Shown piece after piece: positions 1-7,216 of a stretch of 52,227 nucleotides of DNA (the first letter of the stretch is position 1; each line of letters opens with the position of its first letter). The notes under the pieces are model-generated. The model saw only the letters and a program-made list of their open reading frames with translations. It was not told where the DNA came from and ran no database searches. The stretch covers positions 1 through 52,227 of the forward strand of contig JAFWQJ010000049.1 in the NCBI GenBank assembly GCA_017545185.1, written 5' to 3'. Position numbers and translations under genes: made by a program. This stretch comes from Oscillospiraceae bacterium (lineage in GTDB: Bacteria > Bacillota > Clostridia > Oscillospirales > Ruminococcaceae).

Positions 1-714
1 ACCACGACCACCACCACCACCAAGGGCTCGACGCAGCGTGTTCCGGGCAAGTTCACGAATGTTGCTGATATCTCCTGGATCAAGCAGCAGAAGGTCGTTG
101 CACTGAGCTTCGATGACGGTCCGTTCAACAACGGCAACCCGCAGCGTATTCATTCTGCGCTGAATAAGGCCGGCTTCCATGCAACCTTCTTCTATTGGGG
201 TCAGCATATCCAGGGCAATGAGAACGAGATCAAGCAGGCTGAGCAGTCCGGCTTCGAGGTTGCGAACCACACCTGGTCGCATCCGGACAACTGGGGCAAC
301 ATGGACAGAAACTCCGTCCGCAGCCAGTACAACCAGTGCAAGCAGGCACTTGATAAGATCGTCGGTGAGGATCGCGTCTATCTGCTCCGCAACCCGTATC
401 TCCAGGTCAGCGGCAACATCACCGGTGAGCTGAGCGAAGTCCCGATGCCGAACTCCGGTATCGACTCCGAGGACTGGAACGGCAACTCCACCTCCGGCAT
501 CGTCCAGAGAATCCAGCAGGCTGCACAGCAGGGCAGACTGGACGGTCAGGTCGTTCTGATGCATGAGAACTACGATTCCACCGCTTCCGCGGTCGAGCAG
601 CTCTGCCAGTGGCTCCCGCAGAACGGTTATGCAGTTGTTACCGTCTCCGAGATGTTCAAGTTCCACAACAAGGAACTGAAGGGCGGCAAGGTCTACAACA
701 GCTGCTGGGACTAA
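1..714 (+). CDS. Polysaccharide deacetylase (NodB/CE4 domain), 5'-truncated
   Basis: The reading frame is open from base 1, so the start lies outside the window; the last 237 residues are present. They begin with a run of seven Thr, a linker typical of modular secreted carbohydrate enzymes, and continue into a NodB domain. Visible motifs are SFDDGP (motif 1, catalytic Asp and a metal-binding Asp), HTWSH (motif 2, two metal-ligand His), RNPY in place of the usual RPPY (motif 3), a DSEDW segment (motif 4) and LMHE in place of the usual LxH (motif 5). The family removes N- or O-acetyl groups from chitin oligomers, peptidoglycan or xylan; the substrate cannot be told here. The Thr linker suggests a separate upstream module, such as a glycosidase, dockerin or signal region, which is an inference. 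A hairpin terminator follows at 799. Confidence 0.9.
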   Translation, partial: TTTTTTTKGSTQRVPGKFTNVADISWIKQQKVVALSFDDGPFNNGNPQRIHSALNKAGFHATFFYWGQHIQGNENEIKQAEQSGFEVANHTWSHPDNWGNMDRNSVRSQYNQCKQALDKIVGEDRVYLLRNPYLQVSGNITGELSEVPMPNSGIDSEDWNGNSTSGIVQRIQQAAQQGRLDGQVVLMHENYDSTASAVEQLCQWLPQNGYAVVTVSEMFKFHNKELKGGKVYNSCWD

Positions 715-798
715 GTCCTGAGATCCCATTCAGATAATCCCGTTTTTACTCTTTCATTCATTTCTTTCTGAACCCTTGTGAGGCGAAAGTCTCCAAGC

Positions 799-838
799 AA
801 AAAAGCACCTGTTCGCCGCAGGTGCTTTTTTGTTTTCC
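799..838 (+). terminator. Rho-independent terminator after the deacetylase
   Basis: An 11-bp perfect stem (801-811 with 819-829; arms AAAAGCACCTG and CAGGTGCTTTT) is followed by a T-rich tail. It lies 85 bases after the deacetylase stop codon and before the next promoter, so it separates the two units. Confidence 0.85.
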
Positions 839-917
839 CTATGCGGCAGGACAGCAAGAAACGCCCGATTATACAAAATCCTGCGGCGAACAGGGCGGAT
901 ATTCTGCGAACGCGCCG

Positions 918-947
918 TTGACTTTCGTGCCGCTTTTGTGCTATAAT
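918..947 (+). promoter_or_regulatory. Sigma-A type promoter for the 1029 operon
   Basis: TTGACT (918-923) and TATAAT (942-947) are separated by 18 bp. A GGAAGGA ribosome-binding site follows at 1013-1019, 9 bases before the ATG at 1029. This would drive the zinc-ribbon protein, the carboxypeptidase and ispH-S1, which have no strong terminator between them. Confidence 0.75.
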
Positions 948-1028
948 ATAGAGTATCGAAATATACATTTATCCGGTTTGCCGGAAGCTGATTTGTTTGT
1001 TTTATAAAAACGGGAAGGATGTTCCGAC

Positions 1029-2222
1029 ATGGCAAAAGCAACTGCAGCGGTCTGTACCTGCGGTGCGGCTTATGACAGCAGCGGCGTCTGTACGCGGTGC
1101 GGGAAAAAACGTCCGCGCTCCGGCGGCTGGCGCGTGCTGCATACGATCCTGTGTGCGCTCGGCGCACTGATCCTTTTATTCTGCATGGGCAATACACATG
1201 CGCTGCGGACGTATCTGGCCTCTGATGCGCTGACAAACAGCCTCAGAGACGCCCGGATCTCCGATGCTTCGGTGCCGTTCACCGGCAAAAACGTGACAGA
1301 GCTCATCATGGAGCAGTATGTGACAGACAGCAACGTCACGGCGGAAAATGTCGCGGCGGCTGCCGACGATATGCAGATCCCTGCGTTCCTTGCGGGAAAG
1401 CTTGAGGGGCATTTCGCGCTCCTGCGCGGCACATCCGATACGCCCGTGACGATCGGGGCGGATGAGATCACCGCGGAGCTTGACCGCATCAGCGATTCGC
1501 TGGCGGAAACCGGCGGCATCATCGTGGACGATTCCGACCGCACACAGATCAATGATGCGCTCGGCGGCGTCCTGAATAAGATCAACGGTCTTACCGCGGC
1601 CTTAGGCAGCAACAAGGCCGGCAGAGCGGCCCAGCGCTTCGGCGTGAGCGTCTGGGCGTATGCAGCCGCACTCATTCTGCTCGGACTGCTGTTCGTGCGC
1701 TGGTGCGTCGTCCGCAAAAACAGCGGCAGGGACATTGCCGGCGCGATCAAGGGGCTCGGCCTGACGGCACTGATCCCTTCGGCGCTCGCACTGATCCCGG
1801 TGCTTGCAGGCGGCATCCGCACATGGTTCATCAAGGACGGCACGGTCGGTCTGAACGGTGTCTCCAAGGTGCTGCGCGGCCCGTTCTGGTTCATTACGAT
1901 CACCGGCGTGACCTTCGGCATTTTCCTGCTGGAGCTCGCCGCGCTTCTGCGCGCACGCGCAAAATCCAAGACGGAGCAGGCAGGCAAGCCTGTTGAACCG
2001 GTGCCGCTCGATCCGAGACCGGCGCTCCCGGAGGATGCATTCACGATGCCCGCTTCCGCGGAGGCACAGTCCGTCCTGAATAAGAGCTGCGTCAGCTGCG
2101 GCAAAACGCTTGACGCAAAGGCAAAATTCTGCATTTACTGCGGAGCGGATCAGACCGCTGCCGCATCCGATCCGGACGGCGCTCCGGCACAGCCGGACGA
2201 TCCCGCCGCGCCGGAGACATAA
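1029..2222 (+). CDS. Membrane protein with zinc ribbons at both ends
   Basis: This 397-residue protein has no family I recognise. It starts with a zinc-ribbon-like pair (CTCG about residue 9, CTRCGKK about residue 21). A hydrophobic helix follows at about 36-55, then a largely polar segment of about 145 residues that probably lies outside the membrane. Three more hydrophobic helices follow in the second half (about 211-230, 243-262 and 279-300). The protein ends with a second ribbon, CVSCGK...CIYCGAD, and an acidic Pro/Ala tail. Zinc ribbons on both cytoplasmic ends of a membrane protein are common in Firmicute proteins of unknown role. It is first in an operon with a D,D-carboxypeptidase (28 bases downstream) and ispH-S1. 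A cell-envelope role is only a guess from these neighbours. Confidence 0.8.
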   Translation: MAKATAAVCTCGAAYDSSGVCTRCGKKRPRSGGWRVLHTILCALGALILLFCMGNTHALRTYLASDALTNSLRDARISDASVPFTGKNVTELIMEQYVTDSNVTAENVAAAADDMQIPAFLAGKLEGHFALLRGTSDTPVTIGADEITAELDRISDSLAETGGIIVDDSDRTQINDALGGVLNKINGLTAALGSNKAGRAAQRFGVSVWAYAAALILLGLLFVRWCVVRKNSGRDIAGAIKGLGLTALIPSALALIPVLAGGIRTWFIKDGTVGLNGVSKVLRGPFWFITITGVTFGIFLLELAALLRARAKSKTEQAGKPVEPVPLDPRPALPEDAFTMPASAEAQSVLNKSCVSCGKTLDAKAKFCIYCGADQTAAASDPDGAPAQPDDPAAPET

Positions 2223-2250
2223 GGCACGGCACAGAAAAGAGAGAATCTGC

Positions 2251-3384
2251 ATGGCGAAACAAAAGAAGAAACGCGGCAAAGCGGCGCTGAACCTCGTCTT
2301 TGCGCTGCTGCTGACCGGCGTGATCGGCACGGGGCTTTTCTATGCGGGAAGATCCCTGCTGAACGGCCGCGATGCGCTGACCGGCGCGGAGGAGCATGAA
2401 CCGGTGCAGCAGGTGACGGCAGCCGTCACCGCCGCGGAAACAACAACAACGACCGAGACGGAAACAGAGCCGCCCTTTCCGCCTGCGCCCTCGCGCAGCA
2501 CGGAAACAGTCGCGCTCGGCGATACGGACAAGATCCTCGCAAGGAACGCCGTACTGCTGAAGGTGACGCCGGACGGCAATGAGATCCTTGCGGAGCGGGA
2601 TGCCGATGAACAGATCTATCCCGCGTCCATGACCAAGATCATGACTCTGGTGACATATCTGAAGCTCTGCGGCGAGACCGCGGAGGACGATGTGCTCATC
2701 ATGGATGCGGACGTCATCGCGGCACAGCGCGCGCAGATGGCGTATACCGCAGGCTTTGAGCCCGGCGAGGCGTGCAGCGTCACAGACCTGCTCTACGCGA
2801 TGATGCTGCCCTCCGGTGCCGATGCGGCCGTGATGCTCGCGACGCATGCGGCCGGCAGCGAGGCAGCCTTTGCAGAGCAGATGAACGCGCTCGCGGCGGA
2901 AATGGGTCTCAGGCAGACGCATTTCGTCAACTGCACGGGTCTGCATGAGGACGACCATCTGAGCAGCGTAAATGACATTGCGCGGATTTTGCTCTACGCG
3001 CTCCGCGACCCGCTGGCCGAGAAGGTCATGTCCACCTACCGGCACACGACGACCGTGACGCCGCAGCATGAGGAAGGCATCGAGCTCGTTTCCACGACGC
3101 TTTCGCGGCTGGTCGGCAATGAGCTTGAATCGCTCAGCAAGCCGCTGCATCTGATCGGCGGCAAAACAGGCTATACAAATCCCGCAGGGCAGTGCCTTGC
3201 GACATGGGCGGAAAACGCCGACGGCGAGATGTTTGTCAGCGTCATCGCCGGAAGCACCGCGCTGAAACCGCTGGATGCGATGGGGGATACCCTGACGCTG
3301 TATCAGCTGACCTGCGAGCCGCTTGACAGCATCGAACGCATTACGCTCGATGAGGCGGATCTGCCGGATTATGTGCATAACTGA
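2251..3384 (+). CDS. Serine-type D-Ala-D-Ala carboxypeptidase (peptidase S11)
   Basis: Low-molecular-weight penicillin-binding protein that trims the terminal D-Ala from peptidoglycan stem peptides outside the membrane. The 377-residue product has a basic N-terminus and one signal-anchor helix (about 10-30), a Thr/Pro-rich linker (about 58-90), then the transpeptidase-like domain. The catalytic motif SMTK gives Ser126 and Lys129; KTG is at 305-307. The second motif reads SGA at Ser188 where SxN is the textbook form; SGAD-type variants do occur in clostridial S11 enzymes, to my knowledge. The frame is open further upstream, but the ATG at 2251 follows a purine-rich AGAGAG and gives a normal signal anchor. 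It lies 15 bases before ispH-S1 and is probably co-transcribed with it. Confidence 0.9.
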   Translation: MAKQKKKRGKAALNLVFALLLTGVIGTGLFYAGRSLLNGRDALTGAEEHEPVQQVTAAVTAAETTTTTETETEPPFPPAPSRSTETVALGDTDKILARNAVLLKVTPDGNEILAERDADEQIYPASMTKIMTLVTYLKLCGETAEDDVLIMDADVIAAQRAQMAYTAGFEPGEACSVTDLLYAMMLPSGADAAVMLATHAAGSEAAFAEQMNALAAEMGLRQTHFVNCTGLHEDDHLSSVNDIARILLYALRDPLAEKVMSTYRHTTTVTPQHEEGIELVSTTLSRLVGNELESLSKPLHLIGGKTGYTNPAGQCLATWAENADGEMFVSVIAGSTALKPLDAMGDTLTLYQLTCEPLDSIERITLDEADLPDYVHN

Positions 3385-3399
3385 ACAGGAGGACACATC

Positions 3400-5466
3400 A
3401 TGCGGGCAGAGATCAAAACGGCCAAATCCGCCGGGTTCTGCTTCGGCGTGGACAGAGCCGTCAAGCTTGTGTATCAGGCGCTGGACGAGGGGAAACGGGT
3501 CGCAACGCTCGGGCCGATCGTACACAACGAATCCGTCGTCGGTGACCTGAATGCGAAGGGCGCACGCATCGTCAGCGATCCCGCAGAGCTCGCACCCGGG
3601 GAGACGCTGATCATTCGCGCACACGGCGTTCCGCAGGCTGTGTATCAGCAGCTTTCGGAACAGGGGAATCCCGTGATCGACGCGACATGTCCGTTCGTGG
3701 CAAGGATCCACAAGATCGTCATGGAGCAGACGGCAGCCGGACGGCATGTGTTTATTGCCGGGGATCCGAAGCACCCCGAGGTGCAGGGGATTGTCGGACA
3801 TTGCAGGGGAAATTGTACAGTTTTTCGGGATGCCGACGAGCTGAAATGCTTAATTGATAGAAGTTTACCCGAAAGGCTTGCAATTGTCGCGCAAACAACG
3901 TATAATAAATTACTATGGGGGGAGTGTATAAAGCTCTTGCCTTCTGATCACCCCGATCTACAGGTTTTTGACACCGTTTGCAGTGCGACCGCTGCAAGAC
4001 AGTCAGACGCGGATCTGCTCTCACGCGCTTCCGATCTGATGATCATTGCAGGCGGCAGACACAGCTCCAACACCGTGAAGCTCTATGACGTATGCAGCAG
4101 AAACTGCCCGTCATGGCTGATCGAAACGGCGGAAGAGCTGCAGCAGCACGCGGATGAGATCCGGCAGAAAGCTGCGGAGATCGCAGCAAAGGCCGGAAGC
4201 GGTCATATCCTGAAAATCGGCATCACAGCAGGCGCCAGTACACCCGCTCACATTATTAAGGAGGTTCAAACCAATATGTCTGGAATTTTTGACACCGATA
4301 CCACTATCCCGGAAAACGAGGACTTCGCAGCAGCATTCGAGGAGGAGCTTGATAAGACTTTCCCGAAAAAAATCAGAAAGGGTGACCGGGTCAAGGGCAT
4401 TGTCGCTTCCATCGGCGGCAACAACGAAGTCATGGTTGATGTAGGTGCCAAGCAGACCGGCTATATTACCCTCTCCGAACTGACCAGTGATGCCTCTAAG
4501 AAGCCCTCTGACCTCGTCAAGGTCGGCGATGAACTCGAGCTTGTTGTCATTCAGGTGAATGATGCGGAAGGTACTGTTCAGCTCTCGAAGCGCAGAGTCG
4601 ATGAAATGATCGGCTTCGACAACATCCTCAAGGCGTATGAGGCCGGCGAGGTGCTCGAGGGTACTGTCATCAGCGTTGTCAAGGGCGGTCTGGTTGCTGA
4701 CAGCAACGGCGTACATGTCTTTATTCCGGCTTCGCAGTCCGGTCTCGGCAGAGGCGCAGATCTCAATGTGCTCCTCAAGCAGCCGATCCGTTTCGTCATC
4801 ATCGACACCAACGAGCAGCGCCGCAGAGCGGTCGGCTCGATCCGTCAGGTACAGAAGGCGGAGCGCGATGCAGCCAAGGCGAAGTTCTGGGAAACTGCGA
4901 AGGTCGGCGATGTTTACACCGGCGAGGTCAAGTCTCTGACCAGCTACGGCGCATTTGTTGATCTGGGCGGCATCGACGGCATGGTTCATGTTTCCGAGCT
5001 CTCCTGGGCACGGATCCATCAGCCGAGCGACGTTGTCGAGGTCGGCGATACGCTGGAGGTCTATATCAAGGCACTCAATCCGGAAACCGGCAGAATTTCC
5101 CTCGGTCACAGAAGACCGGAGGATAATCCGTGGGTCAAGTTCACCAACGAGTATCAGGTCGGCGACGTTGTTGACGCAACAGTCGTTTCCGTGACGTCCT
5201 TCGGTGCATTCGCACGCATCACGGACGGCATCGACGGTCTGATCCACATCTCCCAGCTCTCCAATGAGCGCGTCTCCAATGTCAAGGATGTCGTCAATGT
5301 CGGCGATGTCGTGACCGTGAAGATCACTGCGATCGACTCCGAGAAGAAGCGCATCAGCCTGTCCATGCGTGCTGCCACCGATGACGGTGCTGCCGAGGAT
5401 GAGGAAGCGGAAGCTGACGAGGTCGTCTACTCTGACGAGGCTCCGGCTGAGGATGCAGCAGAGTAA
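3400..5466 (+). CDS. ispH: IspH (HMBPP reductase) fused to a four-S1-domain protein
   Basis: Residues 1-292 are IspH, the iron-sulfur enzyme that makes IPP and DMAPP from HMBPP in the last step of the MEP isoprenoid pathway. The three cluster Cys are at 14 (GFCFGV), 97 (DATCPFV) and 194 (DTVCSA). Glu127 (HPEVQG) fits the catalytic Glu, and the SSNT substrate loop is present. Residues about 293-688 hold four S1 RNA-binding domains with an acidic tail, as in ribosomal protein S1 relatives. This fusion is known from Clostridia. A strong ribosome-binding site (AAGGAGGT, 4258-4265) and in-frame ATG (4276) lie exactly at the junction, so the S1 part (396 residues) may also be made alone. Codon choice visibly changes at the same point. 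An AGGAGG site precedes the first ATG. Confidence 0.95.
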   Translation: MRAEIKTAKSAGFCFGVDRAVKLVYQALDEGKRVATLGPIVHNESVVGDLNAKGARIVSDPAELAPGETLIIRAHGVPQAVYQQLSEQGNPVIDATCPFVARIHKIVMEQTAAGRHVFIAGDPKHPEVQGIVGHCRGNCTVFRDADELKCLIDRSLPERLAIVAQTTYNKLLWGECIKLLPSDHPDLQVFDTVCSATAARQSDADLLSRASDLMIIAGGRHSSNTVKLYDVCSRNCPSWLIETAEELQQHADEIRQKAAEIAAKAGSGHILKIGITAGASTPAHIIKEVQTNMSGIFDTDTTIPENEDFAAAFEEELDKTFPKKIRKGDRVKGIVASIGGNNEVMVDVGAKQTGYITLSELTSDASKKPSDLVKVGDELELVVIQVNDAEGTVQLSKRRVDEMIGFDNILKAYEAGEVLEGTVISVVKGGLVADSNGVHVFIPASQSGLGRGADLNVLLKQPIRFVIIDTNEQRRRAVGSIRQVQKAERDAAKAKFWETAKVGDVYTGEVKSLTSYGAFVDLGGIDGMVHVSELSWARIHQPSDVVEVGDTLEVYIKALNPETGRISLGHRRPEDNPWVKFTNEYQVGDVVDATVVSVTSFGAFARITDGIDGLIHISQLSNERVSNVKDVVNVGDVVTVKITAIDSEKKRISLSMRAATDDGAAEDEEAEADEVVYSDEAPAEDAAE
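3878..3906 (+). promoter_or_regulatory. Possible internal promoter within ispH
   Basis: TTGCAA (3878-3883) and a perfect TATAAT (3901-3906) are 17 bp apart, inside an AT-rich patch (about 3785-3960) of an otherwise GC-rich gene. It lies about 370 bases before the internal S1 start codon. The -35 box matches consensus at only four of six positions. Confidence 0.4.
4258..4278 (+). promoter_or_regulatory. Internal ribosome-binding site and ATG for the S1 moiety
   Basis: AAGGAGGT at 4258-4265 lies 10 bases before an in-frame ATG at 4276-4278. The site falls exactly between the end of the IspH fold and the N-terminal extension of the S1 repeats. It is as strong as any ribosome-binding site in the window. 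Confidence 0.7.
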
Positions 5467-5503
5467 TTGAAGAAAGAATGCTCTGAGCGAGGCTCAGATT
5501 GGC

Positions 5504-5542
5504 AAAGGAGGACGGAGGAGATTCGTCCTCCTTTCCGTTTTT
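5504..5542 (+). terminator. Rho-independent terminator after ispH-S1
   Basis: Perfect 11-bp stem (AAAGGAGGACG at 5504-5514 with CGTCCTCCTTT at 5524-5534), then CCGTTTTT. It ends the operon that begins at 1029. Confidence 0.85.
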
Positions 5543-5577
5543 GGCTGAAATCCGGTTCTCCCGACTGTTTTTCAGCC

Positions 5578-5607
5578 TTGACAGAATCCGCTGTCATATG
5601 CTATGAT
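5578..5607 (+). promoter_or_regulatory. Promoter for the three-gene surface operon
   Basis: TTGACA (5578-5583) and TATGAT (5602-5607) with an 18-bp spacer. It lies between the ispH-S1 terminator and the GTG start at 5646. Confidence 0.75.
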
Positions 5608-5645
5608 AATAACACGCGAAAACATGAAGAAAGGGGAATACAGCC

Positions 5646-6335
5646 GTGAAAAACAGCACCAAGATCCTGCTGGCAGTTATGGGAATCGTTGAAGCCCTGC
5701 TGGCGGTCATCCTGTTCAATGCACTGAACACAGGTATGCTGCTCAAACTGCTGGTCGTGGGTGCGGTTGTCGTGATCTCGCTGATCGCGGACGGCGCGAT
5801 CCTGCACGCAGGCAGCGCATCGGTCGTCAGTGATGCGAAAAAGCTGAAGGATGCCGACGATTATATCAAGGCGTTCAATGCGTGGCTCAATGAAGATACC
5901 CCGTTTGAAAACTATATCAAGATTGCGATCAAACAGCTTGAATCGCTCAAGCGCAAGCAGCAGGCGCTCCGGGCTGTGCTCGACGACTCCAAGGACAGTC
6001 CCTTCCTGACGACTGCCGCGGAGGTCGATCAGTATATTCTGGCCAACAGCAAGCGCATCCTCAACCGCGTCATGATCTATGACCAGGGGGATGTCGCAAA
6101 GTATAATGAACACGCGGCTTATCTGGAAACGATCCTCGGCGAGGATGCGCACGTTCTTTCCGATTTTGAGAACCTCATCCTTGAGGTCTCGCAGATCGGT
6201 GACAATGCGACCGCTGCGGCAACGCCCTGCCTGACCGAGCTGACCAATGCGCTCCGAAGCGTGCGCAGCGGCGAGGATGCCTGGGATCAGCAGAATCAGC
6301 ATTTCGATCCGCCGCAGCAAATGATGATGCAATAA
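5646..6335 (+). CDS. Two-helix membrane protein, paralogue of the next gene product
   Basis: This 229-residue protein starts at a GTG preceded by AAAGGGG (5630-5636). Two hydrophobic helices (about 5-25 and 33-53) are followed by about 150 residues of mostly helical soluble sequence and a Gln/Met tail (PPQQMMMQ). The soluble part is clearly related to the C-terminal part of the next product: both contain a segment with a conserved Tyr and a QYxLxNxKxIL core, both have LxDFExLIxEVxQ, and both end with a CLxxLxxxLRxVRxxE helix. The layout resembles the XpaC-like proteins found with tellurite/toxic-anion loci, but I cannot confirm that. Its operon partners are a zinc-ribbon paralogue and a solute-binding/VWA protein, which suggests one membrane complex. 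Confidence 0.75.
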   Translation: MKNSTKILLAVMGIVEALLAVILFNALNTGMLLKLLVVGAVVVISLIADGAILHAGSASVVSDAKKLKDADDYIKAFNAWLNEDTPFENYIKIAIKQLESLKRKQQALRAVLDDSKDSPFLTTAAEVDQYILANSKRILNRVMIYDQGDVAKYNEHAAYLETILGEDAHVLSDFENLILEVSQIGDNATAAATPCLTELTNALRSVRSGEDAWDQQNQHFDPPQQMMMQ

Positions 6336-6373
6336 GCGTGCATGGCGCTGCCCGTTGAAAGGAGGGTTTTGTC

Positions 6374-7180
6374 ATGCTTTATACAAAGTGTCCTGCCTGC
6401 GGTGTCGCGCTGCGCGGGGGAAACGGCAATGTGTCCGTCTGCCCCAGATGCCTGCGCGGATTCCGCAGCAATGAAAACCCTCTCCCCGCACCCGCTGTGA
6501 TCCAGCCGGTGACGGCGGGCAATTCCAATGTGCAGCCGAAATCTAACCCCAACAGCAGAAAGATCGCTGCTTTGCTGGTCGCGATCATTTTCTTCGGATT
6601 CGCAGGCGGCGCGGCGGCACTCCCGATCATTCTGGTGATGACCGTTCTGATCGTGCGGTTCGCGGTCGCGTCCGTGAAGGATGATTTCACGGAGGACGAA
6701 AAACCGCTTCCCGTCCGGCACACGCCGGCGTCCTGCGCGGATTACCGCAAGGAGCTGAATGCGATGCCGCTGCAGACCATGCCGCTCGGCAAATACGGCT
6801 TCGATGCAGACGCACAGCTCGGCCTGCTGGAGAATCAGAAGAAGGCACTGACCGAGATGCTCGGCGCATCGCACCCGTTCCAGAAGAACGCAGCGGATGC
6901 AGAGCAGTATGTGCTGAACAACTGCAAGCAGATCCTTTACCGGCTCCGCTACTGCGATCAGAGCGACCCGACATTCTGCCGCATCCATGCGGAATATATG
7001 CAGCAGCGCCTGCAGGAGAATGCACGCGTGCTGCGCGATTTTGAAAAGCTCATCATTGAGGTGACGCAGATGAATCAGGATATCCCGGTTCAGGAGCCCT
7101 GCCTTGATGTGCTGGCGGATACGCTCCGCAAGGTCCGGACGCAGGAAACTGTTATGCCGCAGCAGCGGATGATGCAGTGA
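6374..7180 (+). CDS. Zinc-ribbon membrane protein, paralogue of the preceding gene product
   Basis: This 268-residue protein has a strong AAAGGAGGG site at 6357-6365 before its ATG. It opens with a zinc ribbon (CPACG at about residue 5, CPRCLRGF at about 25), probably in the cytoplasm. A Pro/Asn linker and one long hydrophobic stretch (about 57-98, room for two helices) follow, then a helical soluble domain of about 150 residues and the tail PQQRMMQ. The soluble domain and tail match those of the product at 5646, so the pair looks like a duplication in which one copy carries a ribbon. It lies between the paralogue and the solute-binding/VWA gene, with 38- and 36-base gaps, and is surely co-transcribed. 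Function unknown. Confidence 0.75.
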   Translation: MLYTKCPACGVALRGGNGNVSVCPRCLRGFRSNENPLPAPAVIQPVTAGNSNVQPKSNPNSRKIAALLVAIIFFGFAGGAAALPIILVMTVLIVRFAVASVKDDFTEDEKPLPVRHTPASCADYRKELNAMPLQTMPLGKYGFDADAQLGLLENQKKALTEMLGASHPFQKNAADAEQYVLNNCKQILYRLRYCDQSDPTFCRIHAEYMQQRLQENARVLRDFEKLIIEVTQMNQDIPVQEPCLDVLADTLRKVRTQETVMPQQRMMQ

Positions 7181-7216
7181 CCCATATAACAACAAGAGAT
7201 GCAACAGGAGGTAGAT

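Noticed and set aside
3785-3960. The AT-rich patch in ispH as inserted foreign DNA
   Set aside because: It encodes IspH residues in frame with the conserved core; composition alone is better explained by a promoter or chance.
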